64,000 nt of DNA from Myxococcales bacterium. Its GTDB lineage: Bacteria > Myxococcota_A > Polyangia > Haliangiales > Haliangiaceae. Shown piece after piece: positions 7,901 to 16,685 of the stretch. A program made the position numbers and the translations under genes. Location: positions 71,754 through 135,753 of the forward strand of contig JADKKI010000029.1 of the NCBI GenBank assembly GCA_016720595.1, written 5' to 3'. The notes beneath the pieces were generated by a model. The model saw only the letters and a list, made by a program, of their open reading frames with translations. It was not told where the DNA came from and did no database searches. How positions within the stretch are numbered: position 1 is the first letter of the stretch; the number at the start of each line of letters is the position of its first letter.

Positions 7901-8743
7901 ATGAGGAATCTACGAGTATTTCTAGCAGCTTCCGTGATCGCCGGGATGGCGATGGTGGGAGCCACCACCCAGGCCTTCGCCTCCGACCACGACGATGGCG
8001 AGACCGACATCAAGGCGCGCGCGCTGAACCTCTCGGACCACTACGCCTTCAAGGCGCCGGGGGCGACGGACCTCTCGCTGATCATGTACTTCAACCCGCG
8101 CTCGCTGCCGGGCCGCCAGTACTACATGAGCACGAAGGCTCGCTACGAGTTCCACGTCAGCAAGGTCGCGAGCAAGACCGCTGCGCCGACCGTGATGGAC
8201 GACTTCATCTTCCGGTTCGAGGCGAGCGCGCCCGACATGGCGGGCGTCCAGATGGTGACGCTCACCGTCCTCAAGGATGGCCAGGTGATCGGCACGCACA
8301 CCGGCGCGAGCACCGGCTTCGCCGGCTCGAAGTCCAACACCGTGACCGCGAACAACGCGACGATCGCCGGCAACGCGATCAAGTTCTTCGTGGGCCAGCG
8401 CGCTGACTCGTTCCACTTCGATGTGGTGCGCTACTTCCAGGTCCGCTCCTTCCTCGCCTCCCGCTTCTTCGGTGGCGCGGGTGGTGCGGGCGACGCGACG
8501 GCGGGGCTCGCCGACAACTGCCGCGGCGACAAGTTCCTCGCGAATCTCCTGCCCGGTGGCGCCGCTGCCAACGAGGCCGGTGGAACGCCCGATGCCGACG
8601 TGATCAACCTGTTCAACCCGCCGACCTGCGCACCTGACTTCACCAAGAACCTCAACGTCACTGCGATCGCCATGAACGTTCCCATCGCCATGCTCGGTGG
8701 GTCGATCTTCGATACGTGGTCCACCATCTCGGTGCCGGAGTGA
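7901..8743 (+). CDS. DUF4331 domain secreted protein
   Basis: A 280-residue exported protein with a clear signal peptide (residues 1-28, cleavage after TTQAFA). The mature protein starts SDHDDGETDIKARALNLSDH, which corresponds to the SSHREAP-like start and first strands of DUF4331 proteins, and continues with YAFKAPGATDLSLIMYFNPR and FIFRFEAS, as expected for that beta-rich family. The C-terminal part FFVGQRADSFHFDVVRYF also fits. Function of the family is unknown. The ATG follows a very strong GAGGGGGG ribosome binding site. The next gene starts 5 bp later and resembles the other half of typical DUF4331 proteins. Confidence 0.85.
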   Translation: MRNLRVFLAASVIAGMAMVGATTQAFASDHDDGETDIKARALNLSDHYAFKAPGATDLSLIMYFNPRSLPGRQYYMSTKARYEFHVSKVASKTAAPTVMDDFIFRFEASAPDMAGVQMVTLTVLKDGQVIGTHTGASTGFAGSKSNTVTANNATIAGNAIKFFVGQRADSFHFDVVRYFQVRSFLASRFFGGAGGAGDATAGLADNCRGDKFLANLLPGGAAANEAGGTPDADVINLFNPPTCAPDFTKNLNVTAIAMNVPIAMLGGSIFDTWSTISVPE

Positions 8744-8748
8744 ACGCC

Positions 8749-9558
8749 ATGAGGATGATCAAGACCCTCGCCCTGTCCCTGCTCGTCGCCTCCGCCGCAT
8801 GTGGCGACGACGGCAACCCCGTGACCCCGCCGACTCCCGACGCGGCCATGCCCGATGCCCCGGTCACCCCACCGGCGACCGTGTACAAGCAGGTCGAGCA
8901 CCTCGCTCGCCCCGGCATCAACGAGGCGCTGCTGATCACCGAGGGCTTCCTCGGTGGGTACAACGCCACCGCGCCGAGCTTCACCGGTGTCCCTGCCGCC
9001 ACGCTGGCGCAGGTCGTGGGCGAGGCGAAGACCGTCCTGAAGGCGGTGTACCTCGGCTCGTGCTTGCTCAACGGCGCGCTCAACCTGTCCGCGGCGAACG
9101 GCGTCAAGCCGGCTGGCATCACGTGCCACGCGGTGGGTCCGGCGGTGTGGACCGAGAACACGCTCGCGGGCGTGACCTTGACCGCAGCGTCGATGACGGC
9201 AGCGCAGGCCTATGCCGACAAGGTGTTCGGGCAGTTCGAGCCCGATGTCATGCGCATCGACACCTCGGCGGCGAGCGGCTACCTCACGCTGTGCGGTGAC
9301 GCCAACTCGACGCCGCTGCTGTGCGGTGGCCGCAACCTGAACGACGACGTCATCGACGTCACGTACAACTACCTGATCAACGGCGCCGGCACGCCGAAGG
9401 GCGCCTACAACCAGGTCAACGCGCTGACCAGCGACGGCGTCAACTTCTCCGACGTCGACGCGAACAACGCGTACAACACCGTCACCCCGGTGCCGAACGC
9501 GCAGCAGTATCACCCGAACGTGTCCGGCACGTTCCCGTACTCGGCCGCGCCGCTCTAG
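8749..9558 (+). CDS. Lipoprotein resembling the C-terminal part of DUF4331 proteins
   Basis: A 269-residue lipoprotein. The lipobox is VASAAC followed by GDDG, then a Pro/Asp linker. The segment EHLARPGINEALLITEGF and later GGRNLNDDVIDVTYNYLI match motifs that I associate with the second half of long DUF4331 proteins (a (R/N)P-x-(I/V)-NE element and a GRxLxDDVIDV element). With the preceding gene, only 5 bp away, it would therefore make a split DUF4331 system with one soluble and one membrane-anchored half. Function unknown. An ATG two codons downstream is an equally possible start. Confidence 0.75.
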   Translation: MRMIKTLALSLLVASAACGDDGNPVTPPTPDAAMPDAPVTPPATVYKQVEHLARPGINEALLITEGFLGGYNATAPSFTGVPAATLAQVVGEAKTVLKAVYLGSCLLNGALNLSAANGVKPAGITCHAVGPAVWTENTLAGVTLTAASMTAAQAYADKVFGQFEPDVMRIDTSAASGYLTLCGDANSTPLLCGGRNLNDDVIDVTYNYLINGAGTPKGAYNQVNALTSDGVNFSDVDANNAYNTVTPVPNAQQYHPNVSGTFPYSAAPL

Positions 9559-9578
9559 ATCACCCGGCGCGCTGTCTC

Positions 9579-9607
9579 CGCCGCTCTCGAATCGATCGAG
9601 GGCGGCG
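9579..9607. terminator. Bidirectional hairpin terminator
   Basis: CGCCGCTCTCGA (9579-9590) pairs with TCGAGGGCGGCG (9596-9607) over 12 bp with one G-U pair and a 5-nt loop. It sits in the 75-bp gap between two convergent genes, the DUF4331-like lipoprotein and the hybrid kinase. There is a modest T-rich run (TTCGTCGTTT) only on the plus side. Confidence 0.6.
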
Positions 9608-9633
9608 TTCGTCGTTTCGGCGTCGGGCCGGCC

Positions 9634-12537
9634 TCACTTGACGAGATCGTTGACCAGCTTCTTCAGCTCCTTCAGATCGAAGGGCTTCTCGAGCTGATGG
9701 TTCGTCGTGGTCGACAGGAACTCGCGGGCGGCTCCGGTGAACGCGCCGCCGGTGACGAACACCATCCGCTGTGCCTGCGCAGGATCGAGGCGCTGCACCA
9801 GGCCGTGGAGCTCCATCCCGGTGATCTGCGGCATCATCAGGTCGCACAGGATCACGTCGTACCGGGCGCCCTTCTCGAACAGCTCGAGTGCGGCGCTCGC
9901 ACTGAGGACGGCTGTGACCACGTGTTCGGTGGAGAGGAAGCGCTTGATCGCCATCGCGAGAGGCTCCTCGTCGTCGATCACGAGGACCGTGCCCCGCCGT
10001 AGCGGAGGGGGCGACGTGGCGCGCTGAGATTCGCGCGGCGGCGGCGGACACTCCGCCACCGGGAGGACGACACGGAACTCGGTGCCCTTGCCAACCTCGG
10101 ACTCGAACGTCAGGGTGCCGCCGAGCTGGGTGACGATGCGATGAGAGATCGCGAGCCCGAGCCCGGTCCCGATGCCGACCGGCTTGGTGGTGAAGAACGG
10201 CGTGAAGATCCGCGAGCGCACCTCGTCCGAGATCCCCGTCCCCGTGTCGGCGACCCCGACCACCACCCGGCCGTGCTCGTCGACGGAGGTCGAGAGCGTG
10301 ATCTGGTTGGCCTCGCAGTTCCCCGTGGGGATCGCATGGATCGCGTTGATGATGAGGTTGAGGAACACCTGACCCAGGCGTGACTCGTTGGCCAGGACCG
10401 GCGGGATGCGCTGGTAGTTCTTGACCAACCGTGCGCGATGCCGGAGCTCGTTCCACGCCATCCGGACCGTGGACTCGAGGACGTGCTCGACATCGACGGG
10501 ACCTTGCCGATCTTCCTCCGCACGGGAGAAGATCTTGAGGTCCCGCACGATCTCGCGCACCCGCTCTGCGGCCGAGCGCGCATCGCGGAGCTCCTCGGCC
10601 AGGTCGAGCGGCGGGTCGTCGCCCCGTGCGAACGTGCCGACATCCTGGATCGCCAGGTCGAGGTTGGCGATCACCGAGGCGAGCGGATTGTTGATCTCGT
10701 GGGCCACCCCGGCTGCGAGCGTACCGACCGAGGCCATGCGATCTGCGACCATGAGGTGAAGCTCGGCCTGCTTCCGATCGCTGACATCGCGCCCCACGAC
10801 GACGGCACCGGTGACCTTGCCGTCCTGCTTCACGGGGCCTAGCCGCATCGAGTACCAGGCGGTGATCCCGTCGGCCTTACGCAACGGCGCGTCGAAGCCC
10901 AGCGGCTCGCCGGTGTCGATCAACTGCGCCATCGCCGTGCGCAGGCGCTCGAGCATCTCGCCCGTCAGGATGGTGAACAGGTTCTTCCCGACCCAGTCAT
11001 CCGCGTGGATGCCGCGCACCTCGTGGTTGACGAAGTGGATCGCTCCATCGAGGCTGATGTGCATCACGTAGTCGGGAGCACTGACGATCACGGCATCGAG
11101 GACAGCGGCGTGCTCCACGGCGCGCCGCTCGGCGCGTTCGCGATCCGCGAATGCGCGCGCGAGCGTGAGCGCGTGACAGATCTGCGTGGCCACGCCGCGC
11201 GCGAACGCTGTCCAATCGCTCTGATCGAGCCCGCGCCCGCGGGTGACCATGAGCAGACCGCCGAGCGTGACGTCACCGTGGTTCAGGGGAACGAGGAGGA
11301 GCGCGGAGCCATGCACGCGGGCAAGCAGATCGCCCGAGAGCTCGGCGGAGACCTCCGGTGATGGCAGGTAGATCGCGCGGCCCTGATCCACCACCTGACG
11401 GAGGATCGTCTCGTGACCGAACAGCCCCGCGAGCTCTTCGCTGCTGGCGAACGCGTGCCCCGTGCCCACAGAACGCACGCGGAGGCTACCGTCATCGGCC
11501 TTGAGGTAGAGCGCACCGACGGCGATGCCCCCCGCATCGAAGCACTCCGCCAAGGCCTCATCGAGCGCGAGATCCACATCGCGGTGCTTGAGCACGGCCT
11601 CCGAGATCCCCGCGAGCACGGTCAGCTCCGAGGCAAGGGACGAGCACCGCCTCGCGAGGCCGGCGTTGAGCATCACCTGCCGCTCGAGCTGCCGGAACAC
11701 GCGGCGGCTGTGCTCCTTCTCGAGCTCGGGGAGGTGTTCGAGCCGGACCGCGGGCGGCGCAGGTGTGGAGGACAGCGCGAGCTTCACCGCATCGAGCAGC
11801 TCGACGAGCTCCGGCGTGCGGGGCAGGAGGTCGTTGGCACCGGCACGCCGCGCGAGCTCTCGATCGGCGGCCTCGACGTAGCTCGAAGTGACGAGGAGCA
11901 CCGGCAGGCCTGCGAGCTGTGGATCCTGGCGGATCGCCATCGCGAGCCCGAAGCCATCGAGCTCGGGCATCATGACGTCGGAGATCAACACATCGGGTAG
12001 CCGCCGGCGTGCGGCCTCGAGCGCAGCGAGGCCATCCCCGACAGCCTCGATCTCGAAGCCGAGCCGCGCGAACCTGAACGTCGCGAGCTTGAGCTGCATC
12101 GGATCGTCATCGGCGATCACGAGCCGTCGCCCGGCGCCGATCCGCACGCCACGCAGCTCCGCGAGCGGGAGGTGCGCTTCGATGATCGGCACCAGCCGGC
12201 TCGGTGCGATCGGCTTCGCGATGATGTCGTCGAAGCCAACGCTCGACGCGCGGGCATCATCGAGCTCGGAGATGAAGCCCGAGAACGCCAGGATCGAGAC
12301 ATCCTGGCCCTCGGCGAGGGCGCGGAGCTGCCCCACCAGCTCGAAGCCATCGGCATCCGGGAGCATCAGATCCTGGAGCACCACGCGCGGGTGTTCCCGG
12401 CGCATCAGCTCGCGCGCCGTCTTGCCATCTGGCGCTTCGAGCACGCGATGGCCGTTGCGCTCCAGAGCCTTGATCACCATGCGACGGGTCGCCGAGTTGT
12501 CGTCGACCACCATGATCGTGTGGGGAGGCAGGCTCAC
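9634..12537 (-). CDS. Hybrid sensor histidine kinase (REC-REC-GAF-PAS-HisKA-HATPase-REC)
   Basis: A 967-residue cytoplasmic multi-domain kinase without membrane segments. In order: a receiver domain (about 6-120, phospho-acceptor Asp56 in [10 protein letters not shown]), a second receiver (about 137-250, [14 protein letters not shown]), a GAF domain (about 320-460), a PAS domain (about 480-590, [19 protein letters not shown]), the dimerisation/phosphoacceptor domain with [13 protein letters not shown], an ATPase domain ([26 protein letters not shown]) and a C-terminal receiver ([15 protein letters not shown]). Two receivers in front suggest it is itself an input point for other kinases. The GTG start overlaps the TGA of the single-receiver gene upstream, so expression is coupled. 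Confidence 0.93.
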   Translation of the reverse strand: MSLPPHTIMVVDDNSATRRMVIKALERNGHRVLEAPDGKTARELMRREHPRVVLQDLMLPDADGFELVGQLRALAEGQDVSILAFSGFISELDDARASSVGFDDIIAKPIAPSRLVPIIEAHLPLAELRGVRIGAGRRLVIADDDPMQLKLATFRFARLGFEIEAVGDGLAALEAARRRLPDVLISDVMMPELDGFGLAMAIRQDPQLAGLPVLLVTSSYVEAADRELARRAGANDLLPRTPELVELLDAVKLALSSTPAPPAVRLEHLPELEKEHSRRVFRQLERQVMLNAGLARRCSSLASELTVLAGISEAVLKHRDVDLALDEALAECFDAGGIAVGALYLKADDGSLRVRSVGTGHAFASSEELAGLFGHETILRQVVDQGRAIYLPSPEVSAELSGDLLARVHGSALLLVPLNHGDVTLGGLLMVTRGRGLDQSDWTAFARGVATQICHALTLARAFADRERAERRAVEHAAVLDAVIVSAPDYVMHISLDGAIHFVNHEVRGIHADDWVGKNLFTILTGEMLERLRTAMAQLIDTGEPLGFDAPLRKADGITAWYSMRLGPVKQDGKVTGAVVVGRDVSDRKQAELHLMVADRMASVGTLAAGVAHEINNPLASVIANLDLAIQDVGTFARGDDPPLDLAEELRDARSAAERVREIVRDLKIFSRAEEDRQGPVDVEHVLESTVRMAWNELRHRARLVKNYQRIPPVLANESRLGQVFLNLIINAIHAIPTGNCEANQITLSTSVDEHGRVVVGVADTGTGISDEVRSRIFTPFFTTKPVGIGTGLGLAISHRIVTQLGGTLTFESEVGKGTEFRVVLPVAECPPPPRESQRATSPPPLRRGTVLVIDDEEPLAMAIKRFLSTEHVVTAVLSASAALELFEKGARYDVILCDLMMPQITGMELHGLVQRLDPAQAQRMVFVTGGAFTGAAREFLSTTTNHQLEKPFDLKELKKLVNDLVK

Positions 12538-12920
12538 GAGACGACCAGCCGCTTGCCGAGGTGCTTCGCGATCGTCTCGGGGAGTGCCCTCGTGTCGATC
12601 GGCTTGGTGACGTAGTCATCGCAGCCCGCCGCCTCCGCCCTCTCCCGATCGCCCGTCATCGCGTACGCGGTCACCGCGACGATGATGATGTCGCGGGTCT
12701 CGGGATCGGCCTTGAGCTTCCGCGTCAAGGCGAGGCCATCGGTCCCTGGCAGCTGGAGATCCATGAGGATCAGATCGGGACGCTGGCGACCGATCGATTC
12801 GATCGCGGCATCCGCATCGAGCGCCGTCGTGACCTCGTAGCCATTGGCCGTCATCAAGTATGCGACCAGCTTGAGATTCGTGGCGTTGTCGTCGACGATC
12901 AGGATCCGCTCGCCCGCCAT
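12534..12920 (-). CDS. Single-domain response regulator
   Basis: A 128-residue stand-alone receiver domain with no output domain. The acidic pair and phospho-acceptor are visible in RILIVDDNATNLKLVAY and PDLILMDLQLPGTDGLALT, with the conserved Thr/Lys at VAVTAYAM and DDYVTKPID. It closely resembles CheY/DivK-type shuttles. Its ATG overlaps the stop of the upstream hybrid kinase (ATGA) and its own stop overlaps the GTG of the downstream one, so it is produced in step with both. The obvious inference is that it carries phosphoryl groups between the two kinases. Confidence 0.93.
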   Translation of the reverse strand: MAGERILIVDDNATNLKLVAYLMTANGYEVTTALDADAAIESIGRQRPDLILMDLQLPGTDGLALTRKLKADPETRDIIIVAVTAYAMTGDRERAEAAGCDDYVTKPIDTRALPETIAKHLGKRLVVS

Positions 12921-14506
12921 CACGCCCCTCCGCGAGGATCGCTTGGGACACCGGCCCGAACCAGCGACGCGAGCAGGTGACCTCGATCGATCGGCTTGTA
13001 CAGGACCTCGTGCACGCTGAACCCGGCGATCACCTTGGCGTCCGGCACCACGGTGACCACGATGATCGGCACGTCGAGGTTGCCGCACTCCCCGTGCAGC
13101 GCCGCGAGTAGATCGAGGCCGGTCATGTCAGGCAGCAGCAGATCGATCGTCACGGCATCGGGGCGGTGCTCGCGGAACCGGGTCAACGCCTCGGCGCCCG
13201 TGGTGGCGAGCTCCACGGCATAGCCTCCGTCGGCGAGTGCGCTGACGAGCTGCGCCTGATCGCGCAGGTCATCCTCCACCACGAGGACCGTGCGCATCCC
13301 ATCACGGAACACCGGCGGCCGCGTCCGCGTTCGTGGCAGCTCGAGGGTCGCGGTGATCTTGCGAGGCAGGATCGCGTGGAACGTACTGCCCTTGCCCATC
13401 TCGCTGGTGACGCCCACGCTCCCACCCTGTGCCTCGACCAGCCGCTTGGTCAGCGCGAGTCCGAGGCCGGTGCCTTGGTGGCGCTTGCCGCTGCCGACCT
13501 CGAGCTGCTGGAATTCGATGAACAGCTTGCCGAGATCCGCGGGGGCCACGCCGATCCCGGTGTCCTCGACCTCGAGCCGAAACCGCTCCGCGTCGACGGC
13601 GATCGCTCGGATCGTGACGCGCCCTTCCTCGGGTGTGAACTTCAGAGCGTTCGAGAGGTAGTTGTAGGCGACCTGCTTCAGGCGTGCGGCATCGAGGACG
13701 AGGTCATCGAGGGAGGGATCGACCTCGGTCTGGATCCGGATCTGCTTGGCCGCCGCACTGGTCCGGAGGATCGCGGAGACCTCTCCGAGGATCTTCTGCA
13801 GATCGGCGGGCTCGGGCCGGAACTCGAGCCGGCCGGCCTCGACCTTCGAGAGATCGAGCACATCGTTGATCAGCTGGAGCAGGTGGCGACTGCTGGTCAG
13901 GATGTCACCGAGAAATTCGCGAAACTCCGGCGCCTCGGGCTTCACGTGCCCGTCGTGCAGCAGCTCGGTGAAGCCGATGATCGCGTTGAGTGGGGTCCGC
14001 AGCTCGTGCGACATGTTCGCGAGGAACTCGCTCTTCAGCCGGCTCGCCTCCTGGATCCGCCGGTTCTGCATCTCGAGCTCTTCACTCCGTCGTCGGATCT
14101 CCTCGGTCTTGAGCCGGTCACTCGCCTCGCGGAGCGCGCGCTGTACCGCGGGGACGAACCGCTTCGGCTTGTCCTTCGAGAGGAAATCGAGGGCACCCGC
14201 ACGCAGCGCATCGACCGCCGGCTCCTCTCCGATGGTCCCCGAGATCACCATGCACGGGATCCGCAGCTTGCGGCTGGTGAGCGCCTCGAGCACCTGGCGA
14301 CCGCCGAACCCAGGCATCGCCCAGTCCGTGATCACGAGGTCCCACGGGAACGCGAGCGCCGCGTCGAACTGCAGCGGCGAGGCCACGCGCATCGCCGTGA
14401 CCTCGTAGCCTCCGCGCCGCAGCTCGCGGAGCAGGATCTCGAAATCATCCTCGGAATCCTCGGCGACGAGGAGCCTCAATGCGACCGGCGACGACGAACT
14501 CGACAA
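12920..14506 (-). CDS. Hybrid histidine kinase (REC-HisKA-HATPase-REC)
   Basis: A soluble hybrid kinase of about 528 residues. Domain order: receiver (LRLLVAEDSEDDFEILLREL, acceptor in LVITDWAMPGFGG), a coiled coil, the phosphoacceptor helix FLANMSHELRTPLNAIIGF, an ATPase domain (EDTGIGVAPADLGKLF, GTGLGLALTKRLVEAQGG) and a C-terminal receiver (PDAVTIDLLLPDMTGLDLL). The start is uncertain: I use a TTG at 14506 preceded by GTAGGAG at 5 nt, since a GTG 40 codons upstream has no ribosome binding site and would add unconserved residues lying across a likely promoter. First gene of the three-gene phosphorelay operon. REC-first architecture implies activation by another kinase rather than by direct sensing. 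Confidence 0.88.
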   Translation of the reverse strand: MSSSSSPVALRLLVAEDSEDDFEILLRELRRGGYEVTAMRVASPLQFDAALAFPWDLVITDWAMPGFGGRQVLEALTSRKLRIPCMVISGTIGEEPAVDALRAGALDFLSKDKPKRFVPAVQRALREASDRLKTEEIRRRSEELEMQNRRIQEASRLKSEFLANMSHELRTPLNAIIGFTELLHDGHVKPEAPEFREFLGDILTSSRHLLQLINDVLDLSKVEAGRLEFRPEPADLQKILGEVSAILRTSAAAKQIRIQTEVDPSLDDLVLDAARLKQVAYNYLSNALKFTPEEGRVTIRAIAVDAERFRLEVEDTGIGVAPADLGKLFIEFQQLEVGSGKRHQGTGLGLALTKRLVEAQGGSVGVTSEMGKGSTFHAILPRKITATLELPRTRTRPPVFRDGMRTVLVVEDDLRDQAQLVSALADGGYAVELATTGAEALTRFREHRPDAVTIDLLLPDMTGLDLLAALHGECGNLDVPIIVVTVVPDAKVIAGFSVHEVLYKPIDRGHLLASLVRAGVPSDPRGGA

Positions 14507-14550
14507 CGCTCCTACCCCTTCCTCCACAATACCCCGACGCGCCCCGACGA

Positions 14551-14578
14551 CAACTACCGCCGTCGTCTCGAAAGTCAA
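14551..14578 (-). promoter_or_regulatory. Putative sigma-70 promoter for the phosphorelay operon
   Basis: On the minus strand TTGACT (14578-14573) and TAGTTG (14556-14551) are separated by 16 nt, in a locally AT-richer patch, about 45 nt upstream of the proposed TTG start at 14506. The -10 match is weak, so this is tentative. Confidence 0.3.
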
Positions 14579-14635
14579 TTGAGTGAACGTTTTGGGCCGG
14601 GGTGCAGCAAATTGCGGCACCCCCACGTGCGCGAA

Positions 14636-15451
14636 TCAGCCCGGCGAGAGGGCCGCCAGGAACCTGTCGAGCGCCGCGGTCACGGCCGCCGGCTCTTCGA
14701 CGGGCGACGAGTGGCCCGCGCGCGGGATCCTGACCAACGTCGCGCCCGAGATCGCGGCCGTGATGCGCTCGGCCTTCGCGATCGGCGTCGCTAGATCCTC
14801 CTCACCGACCAGGACGAGCGTAGGCGCGGTGATTCGCCCGAGCTCGGCATGCACACCAGCGCGATCGATCACGCCGTTGACGGCGCGCCAGATGTCCTTC
14901 CTGCGCGTCATGATCGCCACATGGCGGTCCAGCTCGGCGCGACGCGAGGCATCCGCGAGGATCGAGGCGCCCATCATGATCGGCGCCGTGCGGCTCCGCA
15001 CCGCCCATATGCCGAGCACCCGGACCACCTTGGTCAGCAGGCGATAGCGTCCGATGTTCTCCACCGGCTCGGGATCCGAGGAGGTGTCGAGCAGCATCAG
15101 CGATCGCACGAGATCGGGCCGCCGAGCGGCCATCCGCATGCCGACGAAGCCACCCATCGAGAGGCCGCAGAAGTGCACCGGCCCGAGCGCGAGCTGCTCG
15201 AGCAGCGCGACCGCGTCCTGCCACACCAGCTCGATGCCGATGCAGTGGCGATCCAGATCAGCGGCGCTCTGCCCTTGGCCGCGATGGTCCCAGGCGATGC
15301 AGCGATAGCGCCCACGGAGTGCCTCGATCTGCGCCGCGAACAGCTCGGTGCCCCACAGCAGGCCGTGGCTGAACACGATGGTCTCGCCTGTCGAGCCCGG
15401 CCCCGTGTCCAGGCAATACAGCCTCGTCCCATTCACCTCGAGCATCGCCAC
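14636..15451 (-). CDS. Alpha/beta hydrolase
   Basis: A 271-residue hydrolase of the alpha/beta fold. Visible catalytic elements: oxyanion strand FSHGLLWG (residues 27-34), nucleophile elbow FCGLSMGGFVG with Ser98, an acid in LVLVGEEDLATP, and the histidine in RIPRAGHSSPVEEP near the C-terminus. The cap region is small, as in haloperoxidase or 3-oxoadipate enol-lactonase-like members; the substrate is unknown. It begins 20 bp after the stop of the RND adaptor gene and is probably the last gene of that operon, which raises the possibility of a detoxifying or ester-cleaving role next to an efflux pump. Confidence 0.88.
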   Translation of the reverse strand: MAMLEVNGTRLYCLDTGPGSTGETIVFSHGLLWGTELFAAQIEALRGRYRCIAWDHRGQGQSAADLDRHCIGIELVWQDAVALLEQLALGPVHFCGLSMGGFVGMRMAARRPDLVRSLMLLDTSSDPEPVENIGRYRLLTKVVRVLGIWAVRSRTAPIMMGASILADASRRAELDRHVAIMTRRKDIWRAVNGVIDRAGVHAELGRITAPTLVLVGEEDLATPIAKAERITAAISGATLVRIPRAGHSSPVEEPAAVTAALDRFLAALSPG

Positions 15452-15470
15452 ACGGCGACCTTCGCATGAC

Positions 15471-16685
15471 TCAGGGCTTGGCGGGCGCTGAAGCGACCTC
15501 GACGAGGTCTCCGTCGAGGAGCGAGGGCACCGCGATCTTGATCACCCGCTCATCTCCCGTGAGCCCGCTGGCGATCTGCACCGTCGCTCCGACGTCTCGT
15601 TCGATCGTGATCGGGATGAACTTCACGTGGTTGGTGGCGTCGACGGTGGCGACCCGCACCCCCTGTGCATCGTTGTACAGGGCGGTCGCCGGCAGCTCGA
15701 CGATCCGGTGAGGAACCGAGAGGGTGAGCGCGGCCTGGACGTACATGCCCGGCATCAGGGCTCCATCCGGGTTCGGCACCTGGATCTCGGTCATCATCGT
15801 GTGAAGCTCGGGATCGAGGGCACCGGCCGAGCGCGTGACCTTGCCGACGAACGGCTTCCCAGCAAACTCGCGCACCGTGATCGTGGCGGGCGTGTCGGGA
15901 CGAACGCTCGGAGCGATCGCCTGCGGCACGTCCACGAACACGCGCACCGGATCGATCGCGACCACGGTGAACAGCGGCGTGGTCGCACCATCGCGCACGA
16001 GCGCGCCGCGATCGATCGAGCGGGTCGTGACGGTCCCGGCAAACGGGGCCACCACCCGTGAGAACTGCTGCAGATCGACGAGGCGGCGCACGTTCGCCTC
16101 CTGCGCGGCCACGTTGGACTTCGCCGAGGTCACCATGGCCTCGTCGGTGGCCGCCTGTGCTTGGGTCTGCTCGACCTGCGCCTTCGACACCAGCTGCTGA
16201 TCCGCGAGGCCCGCGGTGCGCGTGCTGCTCGACTTCGAGTAGTCGCGCTGGGCCGTCGCCTGCGTGACCGCGGCGCGCGCCACCGCGAGCTGCGCACGCG
16301 CCTGGGAGAGCTGCGCATCGACCTCGGGGGTATCGATCTCGGCCAGCAGCTGCCCCGCCGTCACCTTGTCGCCGAGGTCGACCTTCCAGCTGCGCACGTA
16401 GCCGGTGACCCGCGCATAGATCTGCGTCTGTTCGAGGGGATGGACGGTGCCAGGCAGCGAGAGCGCGCGGTCACTCTTCAGCGTGGTGGCCGTGATCACC
16501 TCGACGCGGGTGGCCTTGGGCTCGCCGCTCACAACCGGCACCTCCCCGTGCGCCTTGCGCTGGCGGAGATACCCGAACGTGAAGGCACCACCGACGATCA
16601 CGGCCACGACCACGAGCACCGTGAGCCGCGACGTCTTCCCGGCGGCGGGCAAGGGAAAGCCGAGGTCGTCGGGTTCGGTACTCAT
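15471..16685 (-). CDS. RND efflux pump periplasmic adaptor (membrane fusion protein)
   Basis: A 404-residue HlyD/AcrA-type adaptor linking an inner-membrane RND pump to an outer-membrane channel. One N-terminal membrane anchor (LTVLVVVAVIVGGAFTFGYL) without a lipobox is followed by the split lipoyl domain (QIYARVTGYVRSWKVDLGDK and VAPFAGTVTTRSID), a coiled-coil hairpin rich in Ala/Gln between them, and the beta-barrel and membrane-proximal domains. Its ATG overlaps the stop of the pump gene (ATGA). No outer-membrane factor gene is found nearby, so the pump must use a TolC-like channel encoded elsewhere. Confidence 0.92.
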   Translation of the reverse strand: MSTEPDDLGFPLPAAGKTSRLTVLVVVAVIVGGAFTFGYLRQRKAHGEVPVVSGEPKATRVEVITATTLKSDRALSLPGTVHPLEQTQIYARVTGYVRSWKVDLGDKVTAGQLLAEIDTPEVDAQLSQARAQLAVARAAVTQATAQRDYSKSSSTRTAGLADQQLVSKAQVEQTQAQAATDEAMVTSAKSNVAAQEANVRRLVDLQQFSRVVAPFAGTVTTRSIDRGALVRDGATTPLFTVVAIDPVRVFVDVPQAIAPSVRPDTPATITVREFAGKPFVGKVTRSAGALDPELHTMMTEIQVPNPDGALMPGMYVQAALTLSVPHRIVELPATALYNDAQGVRVATVDATNHVKFIPITIERDVGATVQIASGLTGDERVIKIAVPSLLDGDLVEVASAPAKP

